Part shown: positions 9,756-18,777 of the stretch, one piece after another
How the letters are laid out: each line of letters opens with the position of its first letter
How positions within the stretch are numbered: position 1 is the first letter of the stretch
Source of the DNA: Janthinobacterium psychrotolerans
GTDB lineage: Bacteria > Pseudomonadota > Gammaproteobacteria > Burkholderiales > Burkholderiaceae_D
Length of the DNA stretch: 64,000 nt
Direction: 5' to 3'
Assembly: GCF_001677885.1 (NCBI RefSeq)
Contig: NZ_LOCQ01000054.1
Coordinates: 183,067-247,066 of the forward strand
Notes under the pieces: generated by a model
Told to the model about the DNA's origin: nothing
Database searches by the model: none
Seen by the model: the letters and a program-made list of their open reading frames with translations, nothing else
Program-made: the position numbers and the translations under genes

Positions 9756-10831
9756 TATTTTCTCCAGCGCAGTTTGTATTGAATCAGCACGTCACAGGCC
9801 AGCAAGGCGAACAGCAAGATGCCCTGGAACACGCCGGTAATCGCGCTCGGCAAGCCCAGGCGTGACTGCGCCAGTTCGCCGCCGATATAGAACAGCGCCA
9901 TGACAAAGCTGGAAAAGAGTACGCCCACCGGATGCAGGCGGCCGACAAAGGCGACGATAATGGCCGCAAAACCATAGCCGGGCGAGACCGTGGGTGTCAG
10001 TTGCCCCATCGGCCCCAGCACTTCGCACACGCCGGCCAGGCCGGATAAAGCGCCGCAGATCAGCATCGACGACCACAAGGCCTTGCGCGAGGAAAAACCC
10101 GCATAGCGCGCTGCAGCCGGCGCCATGCCGCCGACCCGCAGGCGAAAGCCCGAGATACTTTTCGACAGGAACAGCCAGCCGCCCAGGGAGGCCAGCAAGG
10201 CGAACACGATGCCGATATGCAAGCGCGTGTCGGCCAGCACCATCGGCAGCAGCAAGCCATCCGACAACAGTTTCGACTGCGGAAAATTGAAGCCGTCCGG
10301 GTCGCGCAGCACGCCATACACCAGGTAACTGAGCAGCAATTGCGCGATATACACGAGCATCAATGACACCAGGATTTCGCTGGCGTTGTAGCGGTCGCGC
10401 AGCCAGGCCGTGATCGCCGCCCACGCCATGCCACCGGCCATGCCGGCCAGCAGCGACACGGCGATGATCGCCGCGCCAGGCGCACCGTCGCCAGTGTCCA
10501 TATACAAAGCGGCCGCGCCGCCGCAGATGGCGCCCAGGGTCAGCTGCCCTTCGGCGCCGATATTGTAGACGTTGGCGCGAAAACACATGGCCAGGCCGAC
10601 GGCGATCAGCAGCAGTGGCGCGACCTTGAGGCCCAGTTCCGACCAGCCATGCATATCGCGCAGCGGCTCGACAAAGAACACGGCCAGGCCGGCCAGCGGA
10701 TCTTGCCCGAGGGCCACGAACAGCAGCGCGCCACAAATCACGGTCAGCAATACCGCCAATACGGGCGACAGCCACGACATCAGCCGCGATGGCGCCGGGC
10801 GCGCTTCCAGCCAGGGACCGAACTTACGCAT
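9755..10831 (-). CDS. ABC transporter permease (nucleoside importer, first permease)
   Basis: A 358-residue permease of the BPD_transp_2 family (NupP/YufP type) with multiple membrane helices and the family stretch FRANVYNIGAEGQLTLGAI. The start was set at 10831 because AGGAG lies eight bases upstream. The longer frame from 10864 adds an Arg-rich tail encoded within the end of the ATPase gene. The start overlaps the ATPase stop by eight bases, so the two genes are translationally coupled. Confidence 0.92.
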   Translation of the reverse strand: MRKFGPWLEARPAPSRLMSWLSPVLAVLLTVICGALLFVALGQDPLAGLAVFFVEPLRDMHGWSELGLKVAPLLLIAVGLAMCFRANVYNIGAEGQLTLGAICGGAAALYMDTGDGAPGAAIIAVSLLAGMAGGMAWAAITAWLRDRYNASEILVSLMLVYIAQLLLSYLVYGVLRDPDGFNFPQSKLLSDGLLLPMVLADTRLHIGIVFALLASLGGWLFLSKSISGFRLRVGGMAPAAARYAGFSSRKALWSSMLICGALSGLAGVCEVLGPMGQLTPTVSPGYGFAAIIVAFVGRLHPVGVLFSSFVMALFYIGGELAQSRLGLPSAITGVFQGILLFALLACDVLIQYKLRWRK

Positions 10832-12344
10832 GGGCCGCCTCCTGCGCCTGCGGCCACAAGCCACTCATCCATTCCCCGAGCAGGGTCACGCTGGCCTCCT
10901 TGACGTCCAGCGAAGGCGACAATTTCCCTTTCGCCATGACGTGCAAACGGTCACTGATTTCAAACAATTCGTCGAGCTCCTCGGACACCACCAGTATGGC
11001 GCAGCCAGCGTCGCGCAGCGCCAGCAATTCGGCGCGGATCTGCGCGGCCGCGCCCACATCCACGCCCCAGGTCGGCTGCGCCACCACCAGCACCGTGGGC
11101 TGGCGCATGACTTCGCGCCCGACGATATATTTTTGCAAATTACCACCCGACAGGCTGCGCGCCAGCGCCTGCGGCCCACCCGCTTTCACCTGGAAGCGGG
11201 CGATGATGTCGGCTGCGCGCTGCACGATGGCGTGGCGGCGCAAAAAGCCGTGGCGTATCGTGGCCGGCGTCTGCAAACTCAGCACGACATTGTCAGCCAG
11301 CGACATGTCGGGCACGGCCCCGCGCCCCAGCCGCTCTTCCGGCACGAAGCCGAAACCGAGCGCGCGGCGCCGGCCCGGCGGCAGGCGCCCCGCGGCCACC
11401 TCGCCCAGCTGTATCGATGCCGGCGCGGCGCGCATGTCCTCGCCCGACAATGCCGCCAGCAATTCCTGCTGGCCATTGCCGGACACGCCGGCAATGCCGA
11501 CGATCTCGCCGGCGCGCAAAGCAAAACTGACATCGCGCAGTTCGGTGGCAAACGGGTGGCTTTTCGGCAAATCGAGCTGGTTGACGCTCAGCATGGCCGC
11601 GCCGGGCGTGCGCGCCTGGCGCGTGACGGCTGGCGGTTCGGCGCCGATCATCATGCGCGACAGGCTGGCCGAGGTCTCCTGCGACGGGTCGCACACGCCG
11701 GCGTTCTTGCCGGCGCGCACCACCGTGCAGGTATGGCACAGCGCGCGGATTTCATCAAGCTTGTGGCTGATGTACAAAATGCTGCAGCCCTGCGCGGCCA
11801 GCAGGCGCAAGGTGTCGAACAGTTTGTCGACGGCGGCGGGCGTGAGTACCGAAGTGGGCTCGTCGAGTATCAATAGTTGCGGCCGGGCCAGCAGCGCGCG
11901 CACGATTTCCACGCGCTGGCATTCGCCGACCGACAGCGTATGCACATGGCGCTGCGGTTCGAGTTCCAGGCCGTAAGCGCACGCCGTTTCCTCGATGCGC
12001 AGCGCCAGTTGCTTCAAATCGGTATCGGCAGGCAAGCCGAGCGCGATATTTTCCGTCACCGTCAGCGTGTCGAACAGCGAAAAATGCTGGAACACCATGG
12101 CGATGCCGAGCGCGCGCGCGGCCGAGGGGTTGGCGATATCGACCTCGCGGCCATTCCACACCACCTGGCCGCCATCGGGCTGCACGGCGCCGTAAATGAT
12201 TTTCATCAAGGTCGATTTGCCGGCGCCATTTTCACCAAGCACGGCATGGATCTGCCCAGGCTCGACGGTGAGGTGGATGCCGTCGTTGGCCACCACGGAC
12301 GGGTAGCGCTTGCTGATATTGATGAGTTCCAAACGTGCCGTCAT
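10824..12344 (-). CDS. Duplicated ABC transporter ATP-binding protein (nucleoside importer)
   Basis: A 506-residue protein with two ABC cassettes. The first has Walker A GENGAGKST, signature LSVGECQRV and Walker B LLILDEPTS. The second has the degenerate Walker A region VSGNGQQEL and signature LSGGNLQK, with WGVDVGAA in the Walker B region. This asymmetry is usual for sugar/nucleoside importers (RbsA/NupO type). The frame is open to 12542, but the family start MTARLELINISKRYP lies at 12344. It is the first gene of the operon and is divergent from the Tsx-like channel, sharing the 12345-12762 control region. Confidence 0.93.
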   Translation of the reverse strand: MTARLELINISKRYPSVVANDGIHLTVEPGQIHAVLGENGAGKSTLMKIIYGAVQPDGGQVVWNGREVDIANPSAARALGIAMVFQHFSLFDTLTVTENIALGLPADTDLKQLALRIEETACAYGLELEPQRHVHTLSVGECQRVEIVRALLARPQLLILDEPTSVLTPAAVDKLFDTLRLLAAQGCSILYISHKLDEIRALCHTCTVVRAGKNAGVCDPSQETSASLSRMMIGAEPPAVTRQARTPGAAMLSVNQLDLPKSHPFATELRDVSFALRAGEIVGIAGVSGNGQQELLAALSGEDMRAAPASIQLGEVAAGRLPPGRRRALGFGFVPEERLGRGAVPDMSLADNVVLSLQTPATIRHGFLRRHAIVQRAADIIARFQVKAGGPQALARSLSGGNLQKYIVGREVMRQPTVLVVAQPTWGVDVGAAAQIRAELLALRDAGCAILVVSEELDELFEISDRLHVMAKGKLSPSLDVKEASVTLLGEWMSGLWPQAQEAAHA

Positions 12345-12566
12345 CTGTGTTTTCTGCCTGCAGCAGGCGCTTGCAAATGTTGATCGGAGGCAGCGCACAA
12401 AGCCGGGGCTTGCTGCGCTGTTGCATCTATCGTATCGGCAACCGCTTGCCACAGGTGGAGAGCTTTGCGGGGCGCACTTGACGTTTCCACAAAAAAACAA
12501 CACCGGTGCGCGGTTTTGAAAAAATATTGCCCCCTCTACCACAGCCTGTGGCCCCGGAGCACGCCG

Positions 12567-12582
12567 ATAATGCGATCATTAT
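12567..12582. promoter_or_regulatory. Perfect inverted repeat, candidate operator
   Basis: ATAATG at 12567 and CATTAT at 12577 are exact reverse complements around a CGAT centre. It sits between the divergent nucleoside transport genes. No specific regulator is identified. Confidence 0.35.
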
Positions 12583-12602
12583 ATTCAAGAACTGATAGTG
12601 AG

Positions 12603-12619
12603 TATGCAAATAATGCATA
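12603..12619. promoter_or_regulatory. Perfect inverted repeat, candidate operator
   Basis: TATGCA at 12603 and TGCATA at 12614 are exact reverse complements around AATAA. Together with the repeat at 12567 it gives two dyads in one divergent promoter. Confidence 0.35.
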
Positions 12620-12762
12620 TCGCCAGCGCTGCCGCTTCTCGCATCATGGATTGAACAGAGCACATATCACCGGTATTGCGCCGCATCGTGCGCCCTACCG
12701 TCACCATGATCACGACCCGAAAAATAACAACCTTTTTTTAACATCGCTACCAGGAGTTCAAA

Positions 12763-13632
12763 TTGCCTAAATTCACATCGTGTCTGTTGCCATGCCTGTG
12801 CCTTGCCACCACCTTCGGCCTGGCCACTACCGCGCACGCCGCCGAGTGGAGCGACACGGCGCTGAGCTGGCGCGCCGGCAATGATTATCGCGAGCCCTTC
12901 AACCCCGATGACATCAAGAAAAACATCTTTGCCATCACCCATGCCAGCGGCTACAAGTACGGCAGCAACTTCGTCAATCTCGACTTCCTGATGTCCGACA
13001 GCAAGGACCCTGGCGCCTTGGGCAAGACCTCGGGCGCGCAGGAGGCCTACCTGGTCTACCGCAACACCATCGATATCGGCAAGGTACGCGGCAGCGACAT
13101 CAAGTTCGGTCCCGTGCGCGGCGTCGGCGTCACCCTCGGTTTCGACGTCAATACCAAGAACGACGTCGGCTACAACTCGCGCAAGCGCATGCTGGTGGCC
13201 GGCCCGACCCTGATGTGGGACGTGCCCGGTTTCTTCAACACCAGCCTGCTGCTGCTGCGCGAAAGCAACGCCCCGAGCGGCGCCTTCCCGCCGATCTCGC
13301 AGGTCACCGGCCGCTACACCTACAAGACACATGCCATGCTGGCCGGCGCCTGGGGCATACCACTGTCGCCGCTGTTCTCGTTCGAAGGCTTTTTCAACCT
13401 GATCGATTCCAAGGGCAAGGATGAAGTGGGCCGCAACACGGCGGTGGAAACCAATATCGACATGCAGGTGATGTTCGACGTGGGCGCGGCCATGGGCAAC
13501 GCCAGGAATACCTTCCGCGTCGGCCTCGAATACCAGTACTGGAAAAACAAATTCGGCAACTCGGCCGCCACCACCGGCAACCAGGGCCAGACGGCCAAAA
13601 CGCCGATGGTGCGCGCCGAATACCATTTCTAA
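12763..13632 (+). CDS. Tsx-like nucleoside-specific outer-membrane channel protein
   Basis: A 289-residue precursor with a Sec signal peptide (about residues 1-27, ending TTAHAA) and a beta-barrel pattern of alternating residues ending in a C-terminal Phe (VRAEYHF), as expected for BAM-inserted barrels. AEWSDTALSWRAGNDYREPF, the YGSNFVNLDFLMSDSKDP stretch and GLEYQYWKNKFGN match the OmpK/Tsx nucleoside channel family. The start is a TTG preceded by AGGAG at the right spacing; no ATG fits. It is divergent from the nucleoside ABC transporter, so it probably supplies nucleosides to the BMP binding protein. Confidence 0.85.
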   Translation: MPKFTSCLLPCLCLATTFGLATTAHAAEWSDTALSWRAGNDYREPFNPDDIKKNIFAITHASGYKYGSNFVNLDFLMSDSKDPGALGKTSGAQEAYLVYRNTIDIGKVRGSDIKFGPVRGVGVTLGFDVNTKNDVGYNSRKRMLVAGPTLMWDVPGFFNTSLLLLRESNAPSGAFPPISQVTGRYTYKTHAMLAGAWGIPLSPLFSFEGFFNLIDSKGKDEVGRNTAVETNIDMQVMFDVGAAMGNARNTFRVGLEYQYWKNKFGNSAATTGNQGQTAKTPMVRAEYHF

Positions 13633-13709
13633 GGTCATTGCCGTAAATCAATATCCACGATCGCACATGATGCCAGCATGGAACTTTCCAGCTGGCAAAG
13701 AAGGCGATC

Positions 13710-15533
13710 GTGGAACAGCTCCTGCCCTATTACGAACGCGAACTGGGCTTGTTTCGCCAGTACACGCGAGAATTCTCCAGCCGTTTCCCGCGTGCCGCCG
13801 GCCGCCTGCTGATCGCCGGCGAGGCCTGTGAAGATCCGCATGTCGAGCGCCTGGTACAGTCGTTTGCGCTGCTGACGGCGCGCATCGCCAAGCGCCTCGA
13901 CGACGACTATCCGCAGTTCACCGAATCCCTGCTCGAAACGCTGTACCCGCATTATTTGCGTCCGTTCCCGTCGTGCTCGATCGCGCGCATCGTTGGCGAC
14001 GGCGCCGCTGGCAAGGTCGCCACCATCGCGCGCGGCACGGTGCTGCGCTCGCCGCCGGTGCAGGGCGTGGCCTGCAAATTTTCCACCACGCAAGACGTGA
14101 CGATTGCGCCGCTGGCCATCACCGCGCTGCGCTTTACGCCGATTATCGACGCCCCGCCCGGTTTGATGCTGCCGCAGGGCGCCAGCGCCCTGCTCAGCAT
14201 CGTGTTTGCCAGCACCAGCGAGCAGTTCGATTTACAGCAAACAGGCCTGCGGCAGCTGCGCCTGTTTGCCGATGGCGAAGCTTCCTTGCGCGCGGCCCTG
14301 CTCGACGCGCTGTTCCTGCGCGGCGCCGGCGCCTATGTGGCGCTCGATGCGCACGGCCCCTGGCTGGCGGTCGACGGTGACGTCTTGCGGCCGGCCGGTT
14401 ATACCGACCAGGAAGCGCTGATCCCGTGCTCGCCGCGCTCGCATCCGGCGCAGCGCCTGCTGAGCGAATATTTTGCATTTCCCGACAAATTCCATTTTAT
14501 CGATATCGCCTGGCCGCTGCTGGCGGCATTGCTGCCCAAAAACACGCGCCAGTTCACTCTGCACTTGCCGCTCAAAAACCTGCGCAGCGACAGCCATGCG
14601 GCGCGCCTGCTGGCCGGCGTCCATGCCGGCAATCTGCTGCCCGGCTGCACGCCGGTGGTCAATCTGTTCGCCAAGCCGGGCGTGCCGATCCGCCTCACGC
14701 ATACCGAAGCCGATGCGGCCCTGCTGGCCGACGCCACCCATGCCGCCAGCTACGACATCTACAGCATCGCCAGCGTCACCATGCTGCGCAAGGACGCGGC
14801 CGGCGAGCGGCTGAGCTCTTTCCTGCCCCTGCATGACGCCCGCAGCGGCGACCTGGGCCACTACTGGCTGGCGCGGCGCGACGAGACCGTGGCGGCCGTC
14901 AGCCCCGGCCATGAAGTACGGCTGACCCTGATCGATCCGCAGTTCTCGGCCGAATCAGCCGCGTTTGCCACCGTTTCGACCGAGCTGCTGTGCAGCAACC
15001 GCGACCTGCCCAGCCGCTTGCCCTACGGCTTGCCGGGTGGCGACCTGAAAGCCGAAGAAGTTCCTGACGGCATGCCGATCCGCTTCCTGCGCAAACCGAC
15101 CACCAGCCACCGCTTCGATACGGGCAACAGCGCGCACTGGCGCCTGATCGCGCACCTGTCGCTGAATTACTCGGCCCTGACCCAGGCCGGCCTGGCGCCG
15201 TTCCAGAAAATGCTCAGCCTGTACGACCTGCCCCGTTCACCCGCCACGCAGCGGCTGATCGACGGCATCACCAGCCTGGAGCACGGCAGCACGCGCGACT
15301 GGATCGACACCGTGCCCTTCCCCACCCTGATGCCCGGCGTGGCGATACGCCTGGGTATCGACGAGCAGGCCTTTGTCGGCAGCAGCCTGCACGTCTTTGC
15401 CCAAGTACTGCAGCGCTATTTCGCCATGAACAGCCAGCTCAACTGCTTCAGCCGCCTGTCGCTGGTGTCGCAGCGCAGCGGCGAGGAACTCGTCCGATGC
15501 CCAGCCCGCTACGCCGACAGCACGCCAGCCTGA
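13710..15533 (+). CDS. tssF: T6SS baseplate subunit TssF
   Basis: A 607-residue TssF/VasA/ImpG protein. The N-terminus MEQLLPYYERELGLFRQY and the following FPRAAGRLL...DPHVERLVQSFALLTARI and LLETLYPHYLRPFPS are strongly family-typical, and the length is normal. TssF forms the baseplate wedge with TssG and TssE/K around the VgrG hub, in the cytoplasm at the inner membrane. The start is GTG with an AGG-type site upstream. It overlaps tssG by 37 bp. No tssE, tssB/C, tssH or tssJLM gene is in the window, so this tssFG pair lies apart from at least most of the apparatus. Confidence 0.95.
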   Translation: MEQLLPYYERELGLFRQYTREFSSRFPRAAGRLLIAGEACEDPHVERLVQSFALLTARIAKRLDDDYPQFTESLLETLYPHYLRPFPSCSIARIVGDGAAGKVATIARGTVLRSPPVQGVACKFSTTQDVTIAPLAITALRFTPIIDAPPGLMLPQGASALLSIVFASTSEQFDLQQTGLRQLRLFADGEASLRAALLDALFLRGAGAYVALDAHGPWLAVDGDVLRPAGYTDQEALIPCSPRSHPAQRLLSEYFAFPDKFHFIDIAWPLLAALLPKNTRQFTLHLPLKNLRSDSHAARLLAGVHAGNLLPGCTPVVNLFAKPGVPIRLTHTEADAALLADATHAASYDIYSIASVTMLRKDAAGERLSSFLPLHDARSGDLGHYWLARRDETVAAVSPGHEVRLTLIDPQFSAESAAFATVSTELLCSNRDLPSRLPYGLPGGDLKAEEVPDGMPIRFLRKPTTSHRFDTGNSAHWRLIAHLSLNYSALTQAGLAPFQKMLSLYDLPRSPATQRLIDGITSLEHGSTRDWIDTVPFPTLMPGVAIRLGIDEQAFVGSSLHVFAQVLQRYFAMNSQLNCFSRLSLVSQRSGEELVRCPARYADSTPA

Positions 15534-16537
15534 TCCAGCAATTGCTGGACACGCCGCAGCGTTTCGACTGCTGCCAGGCGCTGCGCCTGCTGCTGGGCTG
15601 GCTGCAGGCGCACGGCGTGCCGCCAGCCGATGCGCTGGCCAGGTTTATTCGCTTCGACAACAGCATATCGATGGCGTTTCCGGCCGGCCAGATCGAATCG
15701 CTGTCGGCGGCCGGCCTGCATGACGCGCAAGCGTTGCTGCAAGCGCTGCTGTCCAGCGACGCGCCGAAGATCCACCTGACGCCCACCTTCATGGGCTTCC
15801 TGGGCATGCACGGCAGCCTGCCCAGCCATTATTCGGAACGGATCGCCGGCGAAGCCGATGCCGGTACGCGCGCCTTTCTCGACATGTTCTCCAGCCGCGC
15901 CGTGGCCCTGTTTTACCGGGCCTGGGAAAAATACCGCATCGAGCACGCCCCCGTGCACACCACCTTGCTGCCCTGCCTGCTGGCGCTGGCGGGCGCACCG
16001 CACGATGCCATCGGCGTGCCGGCCGACATCATCGGCCTGTACAGTGGCCTGCTGCAGCAACGCAATGTGTCGTCGCTGGTGATGGCGCGCATCCTCGGCG
16101 ATCACTTCGGCGTGCCCTTCGACATCACGGAAAACACCGGCACGATGGAGCCGCTGGCGCCGCGCGAACAGACGGCGCTCGGTGGCGCCAACGCGGTACT
16201 GGGGCAGCGCGCCATGCTGGGCGATCGCTGCCATCGGCCGGACCTGGCGCTGCGCCTGCGCATCGGTTCCCTGAGCGCGGCGCAGCATGCCAGCTTTTTG
16301 CCGGGCGGCGCCGCCAGCGTGCGGCTGCAAGCCATGCTCAGGCTGTTCGGCCAGCCGCTATTGCACTACGACATAGTCCTGCTGCTGCACGCCGATGCGG
16401 TGCATGGCGTGACCTTGGGCGGCGCGCAGGCGGGCCTGGGCTGCGACAGCTTTCTCGGTCATTGCCAGCCCGGCGCGCACCGCGACGACATGCACTACCG
16501 CATGCACCTGATGGCCACGCTGGAGCTCGATACATGA
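15497..16537 (+). CDS. tssG: T6SS baseplate subunit TssG
   Basis: A 346-residue TssG/VasB/ImpH protein. It begins LIQQLLDTPQRFDCCQALRLL and contains PAGQIESL, LTPTFMGFLGMHGSLPSHYSE and ALFYRAWEKYRIE, all conserved in the family. Two TssG copies bind one TssF in the baseplate wedge. The start overlaps the end of tssF, so translation is likely coupled. vgrG follows after 84 bp in the same direction. Confidence 0.95.
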   Translation: MPSPLRRQHASLIQQLLDTPQRFDCCQALRLLLGWLQAHGVPPADALARFIRFDNSISMAFPAGQIESLSAAGLHDAQALLQALLSSDAPKIHLTPTFMGFLGMHGSLPSHYSERIAGEADAGTRAFLDMFSSRAVALFYRAWEKYRIEHAPVHTTLLPCLLALAGAPHDAIGVPADIIGLYSGLLQQRNVSSLVMARILGDHFGVPFDITENTGTMEPLAPREQTALGGANAVLGQRAMLGDRCHRPDLALRLRIGSLSAAQHASFLPGGAASVRLQAMLRLFGQPLLHYDIVLLLHADAVHGVTLGGAQAGLGCDSFLGHCQPGAHRDDMHYRMHLMATLELDT

Positions 16538-16621
16538 CACTTGCGTCCGCTCAAAACGGCTGTGCTTGCCATTGCTACAGTCGGCGCTCCGGCCCCCACA
16601 CCCGTACATCAAGAGGCAAGC

Positions 16622-18775
16622 ATGAACCTGTTCCAGGACGCGGCTGAACGCCTGACAGCCTTGCTCGGCGACATGCAGGGCGACCGATTGCTGCGGCTGC
16701 GCTTTCCACAAGGCGACGCGCCAGCCGGCGCCCTGCTGCTGGCCAATGCGCTCGAGGCCAGCGAAAGCCTGTCGCGCGATTTTTCCTATTTGGTGGAAGT
16801 GCTGTCCGATCACGCCTCCATCCCGCTGACTGCGCTGATGGGCAAGATGGTCAGCATCGAACTGGTGCGCGAAGACGGCAGCTTGCGCTACTTCAATGGC
16901 CATGTATTCGAGTTCCGCTTCCTGCGCACCGACGGCGGCTTCGCCTTTTACGAGATGGTGCTGGAACCCTGGCTCAGCCATTTGCGCCTGCGCCAAAACA
17001 ACGTGGCCTTCCACGGCAAGACGGTGGCGGACCTGACGGAACTGGTCTTCAACGACTACCTGATGCGCGACTACAAGCTGGCCGCCGGCGGCCCCGACCC
17101 GCTCATCACGTACATCTGCCAGTACCGCGAAAGCGACCATAACCTGCTGCACCGCCACTGGGAGCAACTGGGCTGGCACTACCGCTATGAACACCGGCGC
17201 GACGGCCATACCCTGTGGCTGTCCGACGATACGACCGGCGGCCAGCCCATCGATGGCGAGATCAGCAGCATGCCCTTCCAGCACCAGGCCGGCAGCCTGG
17301 AAGACGATGGCGTGCACGACTGGAGCCCGGTGCGGCGCATGGCGCCCGGCAAGATGACGGTCGCCAGTTTCAATTTCAAGAACCCGCGCAGCGCCCGCGC
17401 CGGCGGCGACTCGCTGAACCGGCAAGGCGCCGTGCCGCAGCTGGAAGTATATGAAAATACCGGCAGCTACGGTTTCAAAAATATCGACGATGGCGAGCTG
17501 CTGGCCAAACGCCGCATGGAGGAGATCGACGCCCAAGGCCAAATGTACCTGGCGCAAGGCAACGACCGCACGGCCCAGCCTGGCCGCTGGTTCACCCTCA
17601 GCGGCCATTTCGATGGCGGCGCCGGCAAGGCGGCCACCGAATACCTGATCGTTTCCGTGCACCATCACGCCAGCAATAACTACCAGCAGGGCCGCAACGC
17701 CACCTCGCACTACAGCAACAGTTTTACCTGCCTGCCGCGCGACACGCCATGGCGCCCGGGCCGCCATTTCCACAGCCATGAAGTGCGCATGGCCGGTGTG
17801 CAAACGGCCACCGTGGTCGGCCCGCCCGGCGAGGAAATCCATACCGATGGCTATGGCCGGGTCAAGGTGCAATTCCACTGGGACCGCCTGGGCAGCTTCG
17901 ACGACAAGAGTTCGCCGTGGATACGGGTCGTCTCGAGCTGGGCCGGCGCCAACTTCGGCCACATCAGCCTGCCCCGGGTCGGCATGGAAGTGGTGGTGCA
18001 GTTTTTGGACGGCAACGTCTCCATGCCGATCATCATCGGCTGCGTCTACAACGCCCGCAATATGCCGCCTTGGGACTTGCCCGCCAACAAAACCCAGAGC
18101 GGCATGCTGAGCCGCTCGTCAAAAAGCGGCACTTCCTCGCATGCCAACGCACTGCGCTTCGAGGACCGCAAAGGCGCGGAAGAACTCTGGCTGCACGCCG
18201 AAAAAGACCAGCGCATCGAAGTCGAACACGACGAATCGCACTGGGTCGGCAACGACCGCCGCAAGAGCGTCGAGCGCGATGAAACCGTGCAGGTCAAGCG
18301 CGACCGGACCGAGACGGTGGGACGGGATGAGACGATTACGGTGCATAACAACCGCAAGGAAAAAGTCGACCGCGACGAGCATATCGACATCGGCCGCAAC
18401 CGCCGCGAACAGGTGCACGGCAATGAGCAGGTGCAGATCGACGGCTTCCGCTCGGAGCGGGTCAAGCTGGCCAAGGAAGAAACCATCGGCCTGGCCAAGA
18501 CATTGAGCATCGGCGCGGCCTACCAGACGACGGTACTGGGCGCCATGAATACCACGGTGGCGCTGGCGCAAACGGAACAGGTGGGGCTGGCAAAAAGCGT
18601 GGACGTGGGGTCTGCCAGCACGCTGACCGCCGGCGTATCGCATACCGTCACCGTCGGCACCTCGACCATTACGATTACGGCCGGGCGCATCGAACTGGCC
18701 GCCGACGAAATCATCATCCGTGGCCGCAGCAAGGTGCAACTGCACGGAGACGATATCGACAACAACCCGGGCTGA
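16622..18775 (+). CDS. vgrG: T6SS spike protein VgrG (module 1)
   Basis: A 717-residue VgrG. The N-terminal gp27-like part (to about residue 380) includes FEFRFLRTDGGFAFYEM and TYICQYRESDHNLLHRHWEQLGWHYRYE. The gp5 OB fold follows (HTDGYGRVKVQFHWDRLG; SSWAGANFGHISLPRVGMEV). It ends in a beta-helix needle with repeated DRTETVGRDETITVHNNRKE-like heptads and no added enzymatic domain. AGAGG six bases upstream supports the ATG at 16622; an earlier TTG frame start at 16541 lacks similarity. It is followed after two bases by the DUF2169 gene and then the Rhs effector, so it is probably the spike that carries that effector. Confidence 0.95.
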   Translation: MNLFQDAAERLTALLGDMQGDRLLRLRFPQGDAPAGALLLANALEASESLSRDFSYLVEVLSDHASIPLTALMGKMVSIELVREDGSLRYFNGHVFEFRFLRTDGGFAFYEMVLEPWLSHLRLRQNNVAFHGKTVADLTELVFNDYLMRDYKLAAGGPDPLITYICQYRESDHNLLHRHWEQLGWHYRYEHRRDGHTLWLSDDTTGGQPIDGEISSMPFQHQAGSLEDDGVHDWSPVRRMAPGKMTVASFNFKNPRSARAGGDSLNRQGAVPQLEVYENTGSYGFKNIDDGELLAKRRMEEIDAQGQMYLAQGNDRTAQPGRWFTLSGHFDGGAGKAATEYLIVSVHHHASNNYQQGRNATSHYSNSFTCLPRDTPWRPGRHFHSHEVRMAGVQTATVVGPPGEEIHTDGYGRVKVQFHWDRLGSFDDKSSPWIRVVSSWAGANFGHISLPRVGMEVVVQFLDGNVSMPIIIGCVYNARNMPPWDLPANKTQSGMLSRSSKSGTSSHANALRFEDRKGAEELWLHAEKDQRIEVEHDESHWVGNDRRKSVERDETVQVKRDRTETVGRDETITVHNNRKEKVDRDEHIDIGRNRREQVHGNEQVQIDGFRSERVKLAKEETIGLAKTLSIGAAYQTTVLGAMNTTVALAQTEQVGLAKSVDVGSASTLTAGVSHTVTVGTSTITITAGRIELAADEIIIRGRSKVQLHGDDIDNNPG

Positions 18776-18777
18776 CC

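Larger units (their letters stand above)
12345..12762. promoter_or_regulatory. Divergent control region between the nucleoside ABC operon and tsx-like gene
   Basis: A 418-bp non-coding region between divergent starts. It holds two perfect short inverted repeats (listed separately) about 36 bp apart centre to centre, in its AT-rich middle. The right end has an AGGAG ribosome site for the TTG start at 12763. No riboswitch or RNA gene was recognised. Its position suggests joint control of inner- and outer-membrane nucleoside uptake. Confidence 0.5.
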
